Source: Ga0077560 sp046330435 (GTDB taxonomy: Bacteria > Actinomycetota > Thermoleophilia > Miltoncostaeales > Miltoncostaeaceae). Taken from it: 64,000 nucleotides of DNA. Below are positions 34,156-42,750 of the stretch, piece by piece. Positions within the stretch are counted from its first letter, which is position 1. Each line of letters opens with the position of its first letter. The stretch spans positions 124,001 through 188,000 of the forward strand of contig JAXLST010000010.1 of the NCBI GenBank assembly GCA_046330435.1, written 5' to 3'. Below the pieces are notes generated by a model. The model was not told the origin of the DNA. It ran no database searches and worked only from the letters and a program-made list of their open reading frames with translations. The translations under genes were made by a program, and so were the position numbers.

Positions 34156-34523
34156 GTCGCGTCCTCCCGGCGCGGTTCCCCGGAGGCCAGCTCCACCAGC
34201 CGCCGCCACGTCTCGTGGTCGGTCTCGCGCTTCGGAACCCACCGGCTCCCCGCCTGCGCCCGCATCCCGCCGCGCGCCACGATCTCGCCGCGCCGCAGCG
34301 CGTCCAGGTCGATGTACACGGCGCCCTCGTGCAGGGCCGCCCCGACGTCCACGATCGTCACCTGCTCCAGGCCCCCCAGCTCATCCGCGAGCGGCCCCGC
34401 CAGGTCCTTCTCGCCCGCCGCCGTATGGCGCTCCCCGGCATGGGAACCGAGCGGGTCGCCACCCGTGCGTCCCAGGTCGCGGTCGAAGTCGTCGGGCGGG
34501 GCGTTGGGGTCGCGGCGCGACAT
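34152..34523 (-). CDS. Hypothetical soluble protein
   Basis: A 123-residue protein. The first 45 residues are polar and probably disordered; then comes an alpha/beta segment (LEQVTIVDVGAALHEGAVYID, LDALRRGEIVARGGM) and a basic helix (RWVPKRETDHETWRRLVELA). GGAGGTGAGCC precedes the ATG at 34523. It is the first gene of the coupled pair with 33742-34155. No family is recognised. Confidence 0.6.
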   Translation of the reverse strand: MSRRDPNAPPDDFDRDLGRTGGDPLGSHAGERHTAAGEKDLAGPLADELGGLEQVTIVDVGAALHEGAVYIDLDALRRGEIVARGGMRAQAGSRWVPKRETDHETWRRLVELASGEPRREDAT

Positions 34524-34585
34524 GGCTCACCTCCGGTCAGGTGATCCCAGCGTTCCCCGCCGGGACGCGGCCCAATCGGCTGGGC

Positions 34586-35020
34586 TCAGGCCGCCGGCCG
34601 CTCCCGCCGCCCCGTGCGCTCGCGCAGGTCGATGCGGAAGATCGCCGCCTGGGCCGACGGGTCCGGCGGGCGCCCGCCGTGGGCGCCGGACCCGCCCAGC
34701 ATGGGTGCCACCCGGGCGATCAGCGCGTCCATCGCGGCCGCAGCCTCGGCGCCCTCCAGCTCCCGGAACGTCCCCCACGCGATCACGCTGCACCAGTCCG
34801 AGAGCCCCGCGACCTCGTCGACCTCGAAGCACACCTCCGGGTTCGCGCGCATCATCCGCAGCTTCATGCCCTCCGCGGAATGGCACACCAGCCCCGCGCC
34901 GTCCATCGCGAAGGTGACGGGCACCACGTAGGTGCGGCCCTCCGCATGGCAGCCGATGCGTCCCACCATCGCGCGGCCCAGCACCGCGTCGATCTCCGCG
35001 GGGAACAGCTCCTCGATCAT
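34586..35020 (-). CDS. Pyridoxamine-phosphate-oxidase-fold protein
   Basis: A 144-residue split-barrel flavin-binding protein. The pattern GRIGCHAEGRTYVVPVTFAMD, then LVCHSAEGMKLRMMRANPEVCFEVDEV and WCSVIAWGTFRELEG is typical of the PNPOx-like family that binds FMN, F420 or haem and includes many small oxidoreductases. In actinobacteria these are often F420-dependent, but the cofactor cannot be told here. It is a single gene, probably monocistronic. Confidence 0.82.
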   Translation of the reverse strand: MIEELFPAEIDAVLGRAMVGRIGCHAEGRTYVVPVTFAMDGAGLVCHSAEGMKLRMMRANPEVCFEVDEVAGLSDWCSVIAWGTFRELEGAEAAAAMDALIARVAPMLGGSGAHGGRPPDPSAQAAIFRIDLRERTGRRERPAA

Positions 35021-35162
35021 CCGGCCACCTCCTCGGCGGTCACGCTACGCCGACGGTGCAGGGGGCGGCATCCGGGGCTGTCCCGGGCGGCGCCTCGGGG
35101 AGCCGCCGGTGACCGGGCCGGGTCCTCCTGGCGGTCCGCGGGGCCGGCGCTACCGTGGACGC

Positions 35163-36335
35163 GTGACCATCCGCCGCACCGCCGCCCTCGCCGCCGCCGG
35201 CCTGCTGCTGGCGATCCCGGCCACCGGGGCCGCCGCGGAGCTCCGCACCTCGACGCCCCGGGACGACGCCGCCCACACCGCCGCGGACATCCGCACCGAG
35301 TGGTGGTTCGTGAACGCCGTGGACCCCGCGTCCGGCCTGGCCGTCGCCGCCGCCATGGGGTCACGGTTCCCCGGGATGCCGCCCGCGTCCGTCGTGTTCA
35401 TCTACCCGCCGGGCGGCGGCACCGCGAGCACCGTGGGGGCCCCGCGCCTGCTCACCGCGCCGCCGTCCACGACGCGTGCCGACGTCCGCCTGGGAGAGGA
35501 CCGCATCTGGGCGCCGTCGCCCGGCGTGCTGCGCGTGCGGGTGAACCTGGAGCGAGGGCTGGTGTTCTCCGGCCCCTCCGACGGCACCGTGCGGGTCGAC
35601 CTCACCTACCGGTCGACGGCCCCGGGTTTCCTCGCCGGGCCGCTGCGCATCCCCGGCGGCCAGTGGATCTCGTGGACCGTGGACCAGCCCTCCGCGCGGG
35701 TGAGCGGCACCGTGGAGGCCGGGGGCCGCACCTACCGGCTGCGCGACGTGCCCGGCTACCACGACCACAACTTCGGGGACTTCGACCTCGCGGACCCGGC
35801 GCACGGCGGCTGGGACTGGAGCCAGGTCCACCTGCCGGAGGGACGGAGCCTGGTCACCGGCATCGTGCGGCCCGCGGACGGGAGCCGCGACGGGGTGAGC
35901 GTCCTGTCCGGCCCCGGGGGGCGCCTCGGCGCGGCCCGCGCCAGGGACGTGGAGATCCGCCGCGGCGACTGGGCCGACGTCGACGGGCACGTCTACCCCC
36001 GCCGCCTCGAGATGCGCGCGCGCCTGAGCGGGGGGTGGGAGGCGCGGGTGCGATTCACCGCCCGCCGGGCGCTTCCGCTGCTGTTCACGCGCGACGGCGA
36101 CAGCGCCCTCGTGGAGATCGAGGCGCGGACCTCCGGTGAGCTGCTGCGCGACGGCCGCGTGGTGTCGCGCTGGCCCGAGGCGCCGGCCTTCTACGAATAC
36201 GAGTCCACGCCGGTCACCCGGGAGCGGGACGGCGCGCCGGGCAGCATCACCGGACTCGCCCGCGCCGCCCTCGGCGCCGCGGCGAAGCTGAGGAATTCGC
36301 TCGTCCCCTTTTCAGGGGACCCCCGCGGCGACTAG
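35163..36335 (+). CDS. Secreted CrtC/AttH-like protein
   Basis: A 390-residue exported protein: signal peptide (TAALAAAGLLLAIPATGAAA), then the lipocalin-like double domain of the hydroxyneurosporene synthase/AttH family, with TEWWFVNAVD in the first half and GYHDHNFGDFDL in the second, both hallmark blocks. CrtC adds water to carotenoids; exported relatives act on lipids or unknown substrates. No carotenoid gene is nearby, so the substrate is open. GTG at 35163 lies 6 bases after a TACCGT -10-like box (35151-35156), which suggests a leaderless mRNA. Confidence 0.78.
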   Translation: MTIRRTAALAAAGLLLAIPATGAAAELRTSTPRDDAAHTAADIRTEWWFVNAVDPASGLAVAAAMGSRFPGMPPASVVFIYPPGGGTASTVGAPRLLTAPPSTTRADVRLGEDRIWAPSPGVLRVRVNLERGLVFSGPSDGTVRVDLTYRSTAPGFLAGPLRIPGGQWISWTVDQPSARVSGTVEAGGRTYRLRDVPGYHDHNFGDFDLADPAHGGWDWSQVHLPEGRSLVTGIVRPADGSRDGVSVLSGPGGRLGAARARDVEIRRGDWADVDGHVYPRRLEMRARLSGGWEARVRFTARRALPLLFTRDGDSALVEIEARTSGELLRDGRVVSRWPEAPAFYEYESTPVTRERDGAPGSITGLARAALGAAAKLRNSLVPFSGDPRGD

Positions 36336-36345
36336 CGTCTCCCCG

Positions 36346-36972
36346 GTGGCAGGGGACGCACGAGCGATGTCACGCCTGAGCCGGCAGGCGGCGGTGGACG
36401 CCGGGCTGCGGCTGGTCGACGCACGGGGACTGGACGCGCTGTCCATGCGCAACGTGGCGGCCGAGGTCGGCTGCCCCGTCATGTCCCTGTACCGGCACGT
36501 GACCTCCAAGGAGGACCTGGAGGACGCGATCGTGCAGCACCTGGTTGGGGGCATCGAGCTGGCCGCCCCCCAGTCCACCTGGGAGGGGATGCTGCGCGGC
36601 TGGGCCGCCGCCTACCGTGAGATGGTGCGCGCCCATCCCAACGCCGTCCCCCTCATCGGGGCGCGCCCCACCGCGGGGTACGCATCGCAGCGCGACGGCG
36701 TGGAGCTCATCCTGCGGCTCCTGCAGGAGGCAGGGGACACCCCGGAGGGTGCGATCCGCCATCTGCGGACGGCCCTCATGGTGATCCTGGGCTACTGCCA
36801 CTTCGAAGTGGGGACCGGTACGCCGGCGCCACCCGGCGCCACCGCGCATCTCGCCGCCTCCGGGTTCCCGCTGCTGGCGGGCCTGGTGGCCCGCATCGGC
36901 CAGGACTCCGACGAGGTGTTCGCGCTGATGCTGGACATGGTCATGGGCGGCATCGCCCGCGACCTCCCCTGA
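36346..36972 (+). CDS. TetR-family transcriptional regulator
   Basis: A 208-residue repressor. The N-terminal HTH (LSRQAAVDAGLRLVDARGLDALSMRNVAAEVGCPVMSLYRHV, quoted only by its ends LSRQAAV and SLYRHV) is of the TetR type, and the C-terminal half fits the tetracycline-repressor-like ligand domain. GTG at 36346 is placed 7 bases after a TAGCGT -10-like box (leaderless); ATG at 36367 is an alternative. Two perfect inverted repeats 28-66 bases after its stop overlap the promoter of the dehydrogenase gene, so it probably represses that gene. Its ligand is unknown. Confidence 0.88.
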   Translation: MAGDARAMSRLSRQAAVDAGLRLVDARGLDALSMRNVAAEVGCPVMSLYRHVTSKEDLEDAIVQHLVGGIELAAPQSTWEGMLRGWAAAYREMVRAHPNAVPLIGARPTAGYASQRDGVELILRLLQEAGDTPEGAIRHLRTALMVILGYCHFEVGTGTPAPPGATAHLAASGFPLLAGLVARIGQDSDEVFALMLDMVMGGIARDLP

Positions 36973-36986
36973 GCGGCGGGTCCCCG

Positions 36987-37015
36987 TTGACCCGTCGGCG
37001 CGTACACCGTACGCT
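36987..37015 (+). promoter_or_regulatory. Promoter of the SDR gene
   Basis: TTGACC (36987-36992), exactly 17 bases, TACGCT (37010-37015). Transcription should begin near 37022, about 45 bases before the ATG. Operator 1 overlaps the -10 box. Confidence 0.7.
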
Positions 37016-37038
37016 CGCCGTCGTCGTACACCGTACGC
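37000..37038. promoter_or_regulatory. Two palindromic operators, probably for TetR protein
   Basis: GCGTAC-ACC-GTACGC at 37000-37014 is a perfect 6+3+6 inverted repeat covering the -10 box. A second copy, TCGTACACCGTACGC at 37024-37038, differs only in its first base and covers the transcription start. Centres are 24 bases apart. Position and symmetry fit binding of two TetR dimers. Confidence 0.7.
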
Positions 37039-37066
37039 ACCCCCGCGACCGACGGAGCACCGACGC

Positions 37067-37864
37067 ATGGACCTCAACGGCGCGCACGTCCTCATCACCG
37101 GCGCATCGCGCGGCATCGGCGCCGCGCTCGCCGACGCCTTCGCCGCCCGCGGCGCCCGCCTGACCCTCGCCGCGCGCAGCCTGCCCGGCCTCGAGGAGGT
37201 CGCGGCGCGCACCGGGGGCACCGCCGTGCAGGCCGACCTCGCCGACCCCGGGGTGGTGGCGGGGTTCATCGCGCGCATCGAGGAGGCCCACGGCCCCGTC
37301 GACGTGCTGGTCAACAACGCCGGGATCGACCTCACCGGGGCCTTCGTGGACCTGAGCCCCGAGGACCTGGAGCGGATCATCCGCCTCAACGCGATCACGG
37401 TCGCCGACCTGACCCGGCAGGTCCTGCCCGGCATGGTCGCCCGCGGCCGCGGCCACGTGGTCCAGATGTCGTCCCTGGCCGCCACGGGGGTGTTCCCCGG
37501 CATGGCGGTCTACGCCGGCACCAAGGCGTTCCTCACCCACATGAGCGCCGGCATCCGCATGGAGCTGCGCGGCCTCCCGGTGGGCATCACCGTGGTCGAG
37601 CCGGGCCTGGTGGGCCCCACCGACATGAAGGACTCGGTGCTCGCGTACGCGCCCACCGCGGCCTGCTTCCGGCGGTTCTACCGGCTGGGCCTGCTGGCGG
37701 ACGCCGACGTGCACGCCCTCGCCGCCCGCACCGTCGCGGCGGTGGAGCGCGGCAAGCGGCACGTCCGGATGCCGCGCCGCGCCTGGCTGTTCCCATGGCT
37801 CAACAATGCCCCGCGCCGCATCGTCGAGATGACGGTGGCGGGGATCCCGCCGCGTGAACGCTGA
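37067..37864 (+). CDS. Short-chain dehydrogenase/reductase
   Basis: A 265-residue classical SDR. Cofactor loop TGASRGIG near residue 12, NNAGIDL, the catalytic serine in VVQMSSLAATG and the YxxxK pair in VYAGTKAF are all present. The substrate is unknown; the variable end VGPTDMKDSVLAYAP resembles SDRs acting on lipids or hydrophobic alcohols. GGAG about 9 bases upstream serves the ATG. Two operators in its promoter and the TetR gene just upstream make it the likely regulated target. Confidence 0.88.
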   Translation: MDLNGAHVLITGASRGIGAALADAFAARGARLTLAARSLPGLEEVAARTGGTAVQADLADPGVVAGFIARIEEAHGPVDVLVNNAGIDLTGAFVDLSPEDLERIIRLNAITVADLTRQVLPGMVARGRGHVVQMSSLAATGVFPGMAVYAGTKAFLTHMSAGIRMELRGLPVGITVVEPGLVGPTDMKDSVLAYAPTAACFRRFYRLGLLADADVHALAARTVAAVERGKRHVRMPRRAWLFPWLNNAPRRIVEMTVAGIPPRER

Positions 37865-37988
37865 TCCCGCCCCCCTCGGGATCGCGGAACGGACCCCCCG
37901 GCGGGGTTGAGGGCCGGCGCACCGGGGCGCCGACCCACCGGACCGGAGCGGCGGACGTGACGGAGTCCGCCGCCCCGGGACGCACTCC

Positions 37989-39440
37989 TCAGCGGGCCGC
38001 CACCGCCGCCACCCGGCGGCCCAGCGTCCGTGCCCTGGCCTGCGGCACGCCGCCGGCCGAGTAGCTGAGCATCACCGCGATGCGGGGTCCCGCCGGCGTG
38101 TAGAGGATCGCGGCGCCGCGGGCGGCCCGCAGCCAGCCGTTCTTCTGGGCCAGCAGCGTCCCGGGGCGGGCGCCGCCGGCGAGGAGGCTCAGGTTGTCGC
38201 CGCGCTGCTCGGACGCCAGCAGGTCCCCCAGCATCACCCGCGCGGCCCTCGTGCTGAGCCCGGCGGCGGACCGCGCCGGCCGGTCGCCCGCCGCCGCGGC
38301 GTGCACGGCGAACAGGATCCGCGCGAGGTCCGCCGCGGTGGTGACCCGGCGGGAGACCCGCGGCACGGGGCGAGAGGTGCCGTCGGCCGGGAGGCCCGGC
38401 TGCAGCTCGGTGCCCACCGCGTACTCGCCGGTGTAGGTGGACGACCTCGCGCCCAGGCGCAGCAGCACCCGCTGCGCGGCGGCGGGCCCCCCGATCGCGC
38501 CGAGCACGCGGTTGGCGGCGAGGTTGCTCGACCACCCCCCGATCTGGCGCAGGTCGTATGCGAGGGGGCCCGTGGCCGGCGACCGGGGGTCGCGGGCGAG
38601 TGCGGCCACCATCACCGACAGCTTCACGGTGGAGGCCGCGGGGAAGGGGGTGCCGGAGTTCCAGCCGGCGGCGGTGCCGGCCGCCAGGTCCTGCACCCAT
38701 AGGCCCAGCACCGGCGCCGCCCCGGTGCCGATGCCCGCCAGGCGGGCACCGGCGGCGGCGTCCCGGCGGGTGGCGGGGCGGGCGGGCGCGGATCCCGGCG
38801 GCAGCACCCAGACGTCCCGTGCGGTGCGGGCACCGGCGGGCGATCCCCCGCGGGTGAACGCCACCTGCACGGTGTGACGTCCCGGCGCCGCGCGCAGGGC
38901 GCCGCGGGCGCGCCCGCCGCGGACCGCCAGCGGCCCCGCGTCCGCGCCGTCCACCAGCAGGCGGGCGGCGTCCGCGCCCGGCGGCGCGTCCGCGACCACC
39001 GTCCCGAAGGACGCCTCCCCGGGACCCGGCGACATCCGCGGCGCCCGTTCCGCCGCCGCGCCGCCGCCGGAGGGGGCGCAGCCGCCCCGGGCCGCCCGCA
39101 GCGCCGTGTACGCCGCGGCCGCGCGGCCGCGGGCCGGTCCGCTGGGCACCAGCCGGTCCACGGCCTCCGGCACCCGCGCCGCCGCCAGGGCGAACCGCCG
39201 AAGGGCGGCGCCCAGCGGCCGGCATCGCGGCGACGGCCGCACCGCGGCGGCGTCCTCCATGAGGTCCCGGGCCCGGTCGTAGGCACGCTGGGTCGCCTCC
39301 GGTGCGGAGGGGCCCGCCGCCTCCAGCGTGCCGAGCACGGCCGGCGCGGCGGCGTCGACCAGGCGCGCGTCGGACGCGGCCGCCGTGGCGGGCAGGGTTC
39401 CCGCGAGCACCAGCATCCCCGCAACCGCCCGTCCTCGCAT
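37989..39440 (-). CDS. Secreted class-A-beta-lactamase-like serine hydrolase
   Basis: A 483-residue exported protein. After a signal peptide (AVAGMLVLAGTLPATAAAS) come about 200 residues of alanine-rich helical and beta sequence, then a penicillin-interacting fold: SxxK in PAASTVKLSVM, an SxN-type motif in GGWSSNLAANRV and a K-[TS]-G-like KNGWL near the end. It could be a beta-lactamase, a D,D-peptidase or a relative without antibiotic activity; KNG instead of KTG argues against a classical enzyme. It starts with ATG 39440, divergent from the YjbR-like gene. Confidence 0.75.
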   Translation of the reverse strand: MRGRAVAGMLVLAGTLPATAAASDARLVDAAAPAVLGTLEAAGPSAPEATQRAYDRARDLMEDAAAVRPSPRCRPLGAALRRFALAAARVPEAVDRLVPSGPARGRAAAAYTALRAARGGCAPSGGGAAAERAPRMSPGPGEASFGTVVADAPPGADAARLLVDGADAGPLAVRGGRARGALRAAPGRHTVQVAFTRGGSPAGARTARDVWVLPPGSAPARPATRRDAAAGARLAGIGTGAAPVLGLWVQDLAAGTAAGWNSGTPFPAASTVKLSVMVAALARDPRSPATGPLAYDLRQIGGWSSNLAANRVLGAIGGPAAAQRVLLRLGARSSTYTGEYAVGTELQPGLPADGTSRPVPRVSRRVTTAADLARILFAVHAAAAGDRPARSAAGLSTRAARVMLGDLLASEQRGDNLSLLAGGARPGTLLAQKNGWLRAARGAAILYTPAGPRIAVMLSYSAGGVPQARARTLGRRVAAVAAR

Positions 39441-39508
39441 CGCGCCCCCGATCGCCGCCGGTCCAGGGCGAGGCTCGCACACGCCGCCCGGACGTGGGAG
39501 CCTGGGGC

Positions 39509-39904
39509 ATGGCCACGTGGGAGGACGCCAGCCGGATCTGCGCGGCCCTGCCCGGCACCGCGGAGGAGCGCTCCAAGCAGGGCCACCGCGGCTGGCGGGT
39601 GGGCGCCAAGGGGCGCTTCGCGTGGGAGCGGCCGCTCCGGAAGACCGACCTGGCGGTCCTGGGGGACGCCGCACCGGATGGCCCGGTGCTCGCGCTGCAC
39701 ACCGGGGACCTCGCCGGCAAGGACGCGCACCTCGAGGAGCTCCCGCACCTGTGCTTCACCGTGCCGCACTTCGACGGGTACCCGGCGGTGCTGGTGCGGC
39801 TGGAGGCCGCGACCGTCCCCGAGCTGGAGGACCTGCTGGCCGGCGCATGGCTGCTGAGCGCCCCGGCGGGGCTGGTGCGCCGCCACCTGGACGGCACGGC
39901 CTGA
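39509..39904 (+). CDS. MmcQ/YjbR-family protein
   Basis: A 131-residue small cytosolic protein of the MmcQ/YjbR (CyaY-like fold) family. Supporting features are the N-terminal ALPGTAEERSKQGHRGW helix-strand, the FAWERPLRKTDLAVLG strand, the LCFTVPHFDGYPAVLVRLE segment and the C-terminal LEDLLAGAWLLSAPAGLVRRHL helix, all typical in order and spacing. Members bind DNA or have no known role. ATG at 39509; the gene ends 4 bases before the convergent GGDEF-EAL gene. Confidence 0.7.
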   Translation: MATWEDASRICAALPGTAEERSKQGHRGWRVGAKGRFAWERPLRKTDLAVLGDAAPDGPVLALHTGDLAGKDAHLEELPHLCFTVPHFDGYPAVLVRLEAATVPELEDLLAGAWLLSAPAGLVRRHLDGTA

Positions 39905-39907
39905 GGC

Positions 39908-42661
39908 TCAGGCCCGGGCGGTGAGCGCGTCCCGCTCCTCGATCCAGGGCAGCAGCGCGTCCGCCGGCAGCGGCGGGCTCACGTGGAAGCCCTGGCCCAG
40001 GTCGCAGCCCAGCCGCTCCAGCACCTGCCAGGTCGCGACGTCCTCGATGCCCTCGGCCACCACGGCAAGCCCCAGGTGGTGCCCCAGCGCGATGACCGAC
40101 CGCACGATCGCCTCGTCGCCGTCGTCGCCCATGTCCCGCACGAACAGCCGGTCCACCTTGAGCTCCGACACGGGCAGGCGCCGCAGGTGCGCGAGGGAGC
40201 TGTAGCCCACCCCGAAGTCGTCGATGGACACCGCCACCCCGAGGTCGGCGATGTCGCCCAGCAGCCGCCCGCCGCGCTCCAGGTCGTCCACCACGGCGCT
40301 CTCGGTGAGCTCGACCTTGAGCCACGACGGGTCGGCCGCCGTGTCGGCCAGCGCGTCCCGCAGGAACCCGGTGAGGTCGTCCCCGCACTCCAGGGTGAGG
40401 GGCGAGAGGTTCACCGCGACCCGCACGTGCCGCCCCGCCGCGCGCCAGGCCGCGCAGTCCCGCAGGGCGCGCCGCACGACCCACCGGGTGACCTCGTCGA
40501 TCACCCCGAGCTGCTCGGCCAGGGGGATGAATGCGGCGGGGCGCAGCAGGCCCCGCTCGGGGTGGTGCCAGCGCACCAGCGCCTCGACGGCCGCCACCGA
40601 GCCGTCCCGGATCCGCACCTGCGGCTGGTAGTGGAGCTCCAGCTCGTCGCGGTCCACCGCGCTCAGCAGGGCCTCGCGCAGCCCCAGCCGGCCCAGGGGG
40701 CCGTGGTCCAGCACCGGGCTCCACGCCACCACGCTGCGGCGCGTGGCCTTCGCCCGGTACATGGCGGTGTCGGCCCGGCGCAGCAGCTCGTCCCCGTCGA
40801 TGCCGCGGCCGCCGCCCATCGCGATCCCCACGCTGCCGCCCAGGGCGAAGGCGTGGTCGTCCACCACGAACGGCTGCTCCAGCGCCGCCAGCAGCCGGTG
40901 GGCCACCAGGCGGGCGACGTCCTCGGTCGCGCCGGGGAGCACCGCGGCGAACTCGTCGCCGCCGAGCCGTCCCAGCGTGTCGGCCTCCCGCAGATGCGGC
41001 TGCAGCCGCTCCCCGATGGCCCCCAGGACCCGGTCGCCCACCGAGTGCCCCAGCGTGTCGTTGACGTCCTTGAAGTGGTCCAGGTCGATGAGCAGCAGGG
41101 CCATCGGGCCGCCGTCGCGGGCGGACGCCCGCAGGGCCTGCTCCAGCCGGTCCCGCACCAGGGTGCGGTTGGGCAGCTCGGTGAGCGGGTCGTGCAGGGC
41201 ACGCCAGGTGAGGCGCTCCTCCCAGGACCGGCGCTCGGTGACGTCCCGGCCGATGCCCTCGATGAGCCCGTCCGCCGGCTGGCCGAGGAGCCGCACGCTC
41301 ATCTCGAGCGCGACCCTGCGGCCGTCGGCGGCGTGCACCTCCACGTCGGTGGTGGCGCGGCCGTGGCGGCGCAGCCGGTCCAGCAGGGCCTCCGGCACCG
41401 GGCCGCCCGGGCCCCCGCCCAGGATCTCCCCGGCGCTGAGCCCGTCGGGCCCGACGCCCAGCAGGGCCCGTCCGGCGCGGTTGAGGGCGATCACGCGGCC
41501 GCCGGCCTCGGCGGCGAACACCACGTCGCTGGCGTTCTCCACCAGCTCCCGGTACCGGCGCTCGCTGGTCTGCAGGGCCCGCTCGGCGTGGACGCGGTCG
41601 GTGACGTCGCGCACCACCACGATGCGGCCGGTCGCCACGCCGCCGCGCGCCTGCAGCGGGCTCACGGTGATCTCGAGGGTGCGGCCCCCGCCGGTGGCCG
41701 CGGTGATGACCGCCGGCTCGTCGCCGGTGTCGGCCAGCACCTCGCCGGGCCACTCCGGGAACGCCGTCGCCGCCGGGATCCCCAGCACCTCGCGCGGGGA
41801 CCTGCCCGCCAGGGCGCAGGCGGCCGGGTTCGCGTCGGCCACGTTGCCGTGCCGGTCCACCACCACGACCCCGTCGGCCATGAGCCGCACCGTCGCGTCG
41901 CGGCCCGCGGGGATGAGCCCGCGGAACACGTCCAGGATCCGCAGCCGCAGGATCGCGTAGGTCATGAGCATGCCGGTGAGCGACAGCGCCACCGGGGTGA
42001 AGTCCACGTCCGCGGGCCGCACCCCGATGTGGAACGCGAAGTTCGCGACCCACGGCAGGCCGATCGCCACCAGCACCAGCGGCATGAGCGACCGCTGCCG
42101 GTCGGGGAGGCCCCGCACCGCGGCCACCACCATCGCCGTGCCCACCGACAGCAGCAGGTAGGCGTAGATCACGAACATCACGTACGCCGGGCCCGGGCTG
42201 AACGTGAACGTCTCGTGGCCCGCCTCGCGGGTGATGTCCGACCACAGCAGGCGGTGCGCGCCGTTGGTCCAGGCCAGCGCCAGGGCGATGATCCCGGGCA
42301 CGGCGAGGGCGGCGATCTCCCGGGCGGGCAGCCGGTCCCCCCGGAACGTCACCGCGCACATCAGCATCGCCAGCGGGATGAACGCCACCGAGATCCACTC
42401 GACGCGGGCGAGGAGCACGACCGTCTCCTCGGTGCCGGCGGCCACCTCCAGCGCGTAGGCCGCGCACCACAGCGCGGTGAGGGCGCCCACCATCCCCACC
42501 CACAGGGCGGCGGGCGCGCCGGCGCGCGCACGCGCCAGGGCGACCTGCGCCACGCCGAGCACGGCGCCGATGACGAGGATCGCGATCGCGAGACCGGTGG
42601 CCATGGCGGCTCGATCGTCGGGGGCATGGGTGCCGGAGCGGGCGTCCGACCCGTCCGGCAT
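39908..42661 (-). CDS. Membrane PAS-GGDEF-EAL cyclic-di-GMP protein
   Basis: A 917-residue protein. The N-terminus (about 20-245) is a seven-helix membrane sensor of the histidine-kinase N-terminal 7TM type; two PAS domains follow (about 255-375 and 385-500). The GGDEF domain keeps the active motif GGDEF at 567-571, and the EAL domain keeps EAL at 693-695 with LKVELTESAV, SIDDFGVGYSSL and KVDRLF blocks. It should therefore be able to make and break cyclic-di-GMP, with the balance set by the sensor. Cyclic-di-GMP commonly controls type IV pili, which this window encodes at 28-32 kb; the link is inference. ATG 42661 is used; ATG 42604 starts at the first helix. Confidence 0.93.
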   Translation of the reverse strand: MPDGSDARSGTHAPDDRAAMATGLAIAILVIGAVLGVAQVALARARAGAPAALWVGMVGALTALWCAAYALEVAAGTEETVVLLARVEWISVAFIPLAMLMCAVTFRGDRLPAREIAALAVPGIIALALAWTNGAHRLLWSDITREAGHETFTFSPGPAYVMFVIYAYLLLSVGTAMVVAAVRGLPDRQRSLMPLVLVAIGLPWVANFAFHIGVRPADVDFTPVALSLTGMLMTYAILRLRILDVFRGLIPAGRDATVRLMADGVVVVDRHGNVADANPAACALAGRSPREVLGIPAATAFPEWPGEVLADTGDEPAVITAATGGGRTLEITVSPLQARGGVATGRIVVVRDVTDRVHAERALQTSERRYRELVENASDVVFAAEAGGRVIALNRAGRALLGVGPDGLSAGEILGGGPGGPVPEALLDRLRRHGRATTDVEVHAADGRRVALEMSVRLLGQPADGLIEGIGRDVTERRSWEERLTWRALHDPLTELPNRTLVRDRLEQALRASARDGGPMALLLIDLDHFKDVNDTLGHSVGDRVLGAIGERLQPHLREADTLGRLGGDEFAAVLPGATEDVARLVAHRLLAALEQPFVVDDHAFALGGSVGIAMGGGRGIDGDELLRRADTAMYRAKATRRSVVAWSPVLDHGPLGRLGLREALLSAVDRDELELHYQPQVRIRDGSVAAVEALVRWHHPERGLLRPAAFIPLAEQLGVIDEVTRWVVRRALRDCAAWRAAGRHVRVAVNLSPLTLECGDDLTGFLRDALADTAADPSWLKVELTESAVVDDLERGGRLLGDIADLGVAVSIDDFGVGYSSLAHLRRLPVSELKVDRLFVRDMGDDGDEAIVRSVIALGHHLGLAVVAEGIEDVATWQVLERLGCDLGQGFHVSPPLPADALLPWIEERDALTARA

Positions 42662-42750
42662 GCGGATCCTAAGCCACGCGTCGGTCCCACCGGCACTCCC
42701 CGGTCGTTCAGGAGTGCGTGCGTCCGGGGGCCTGTAATACGGTTCCGCCC

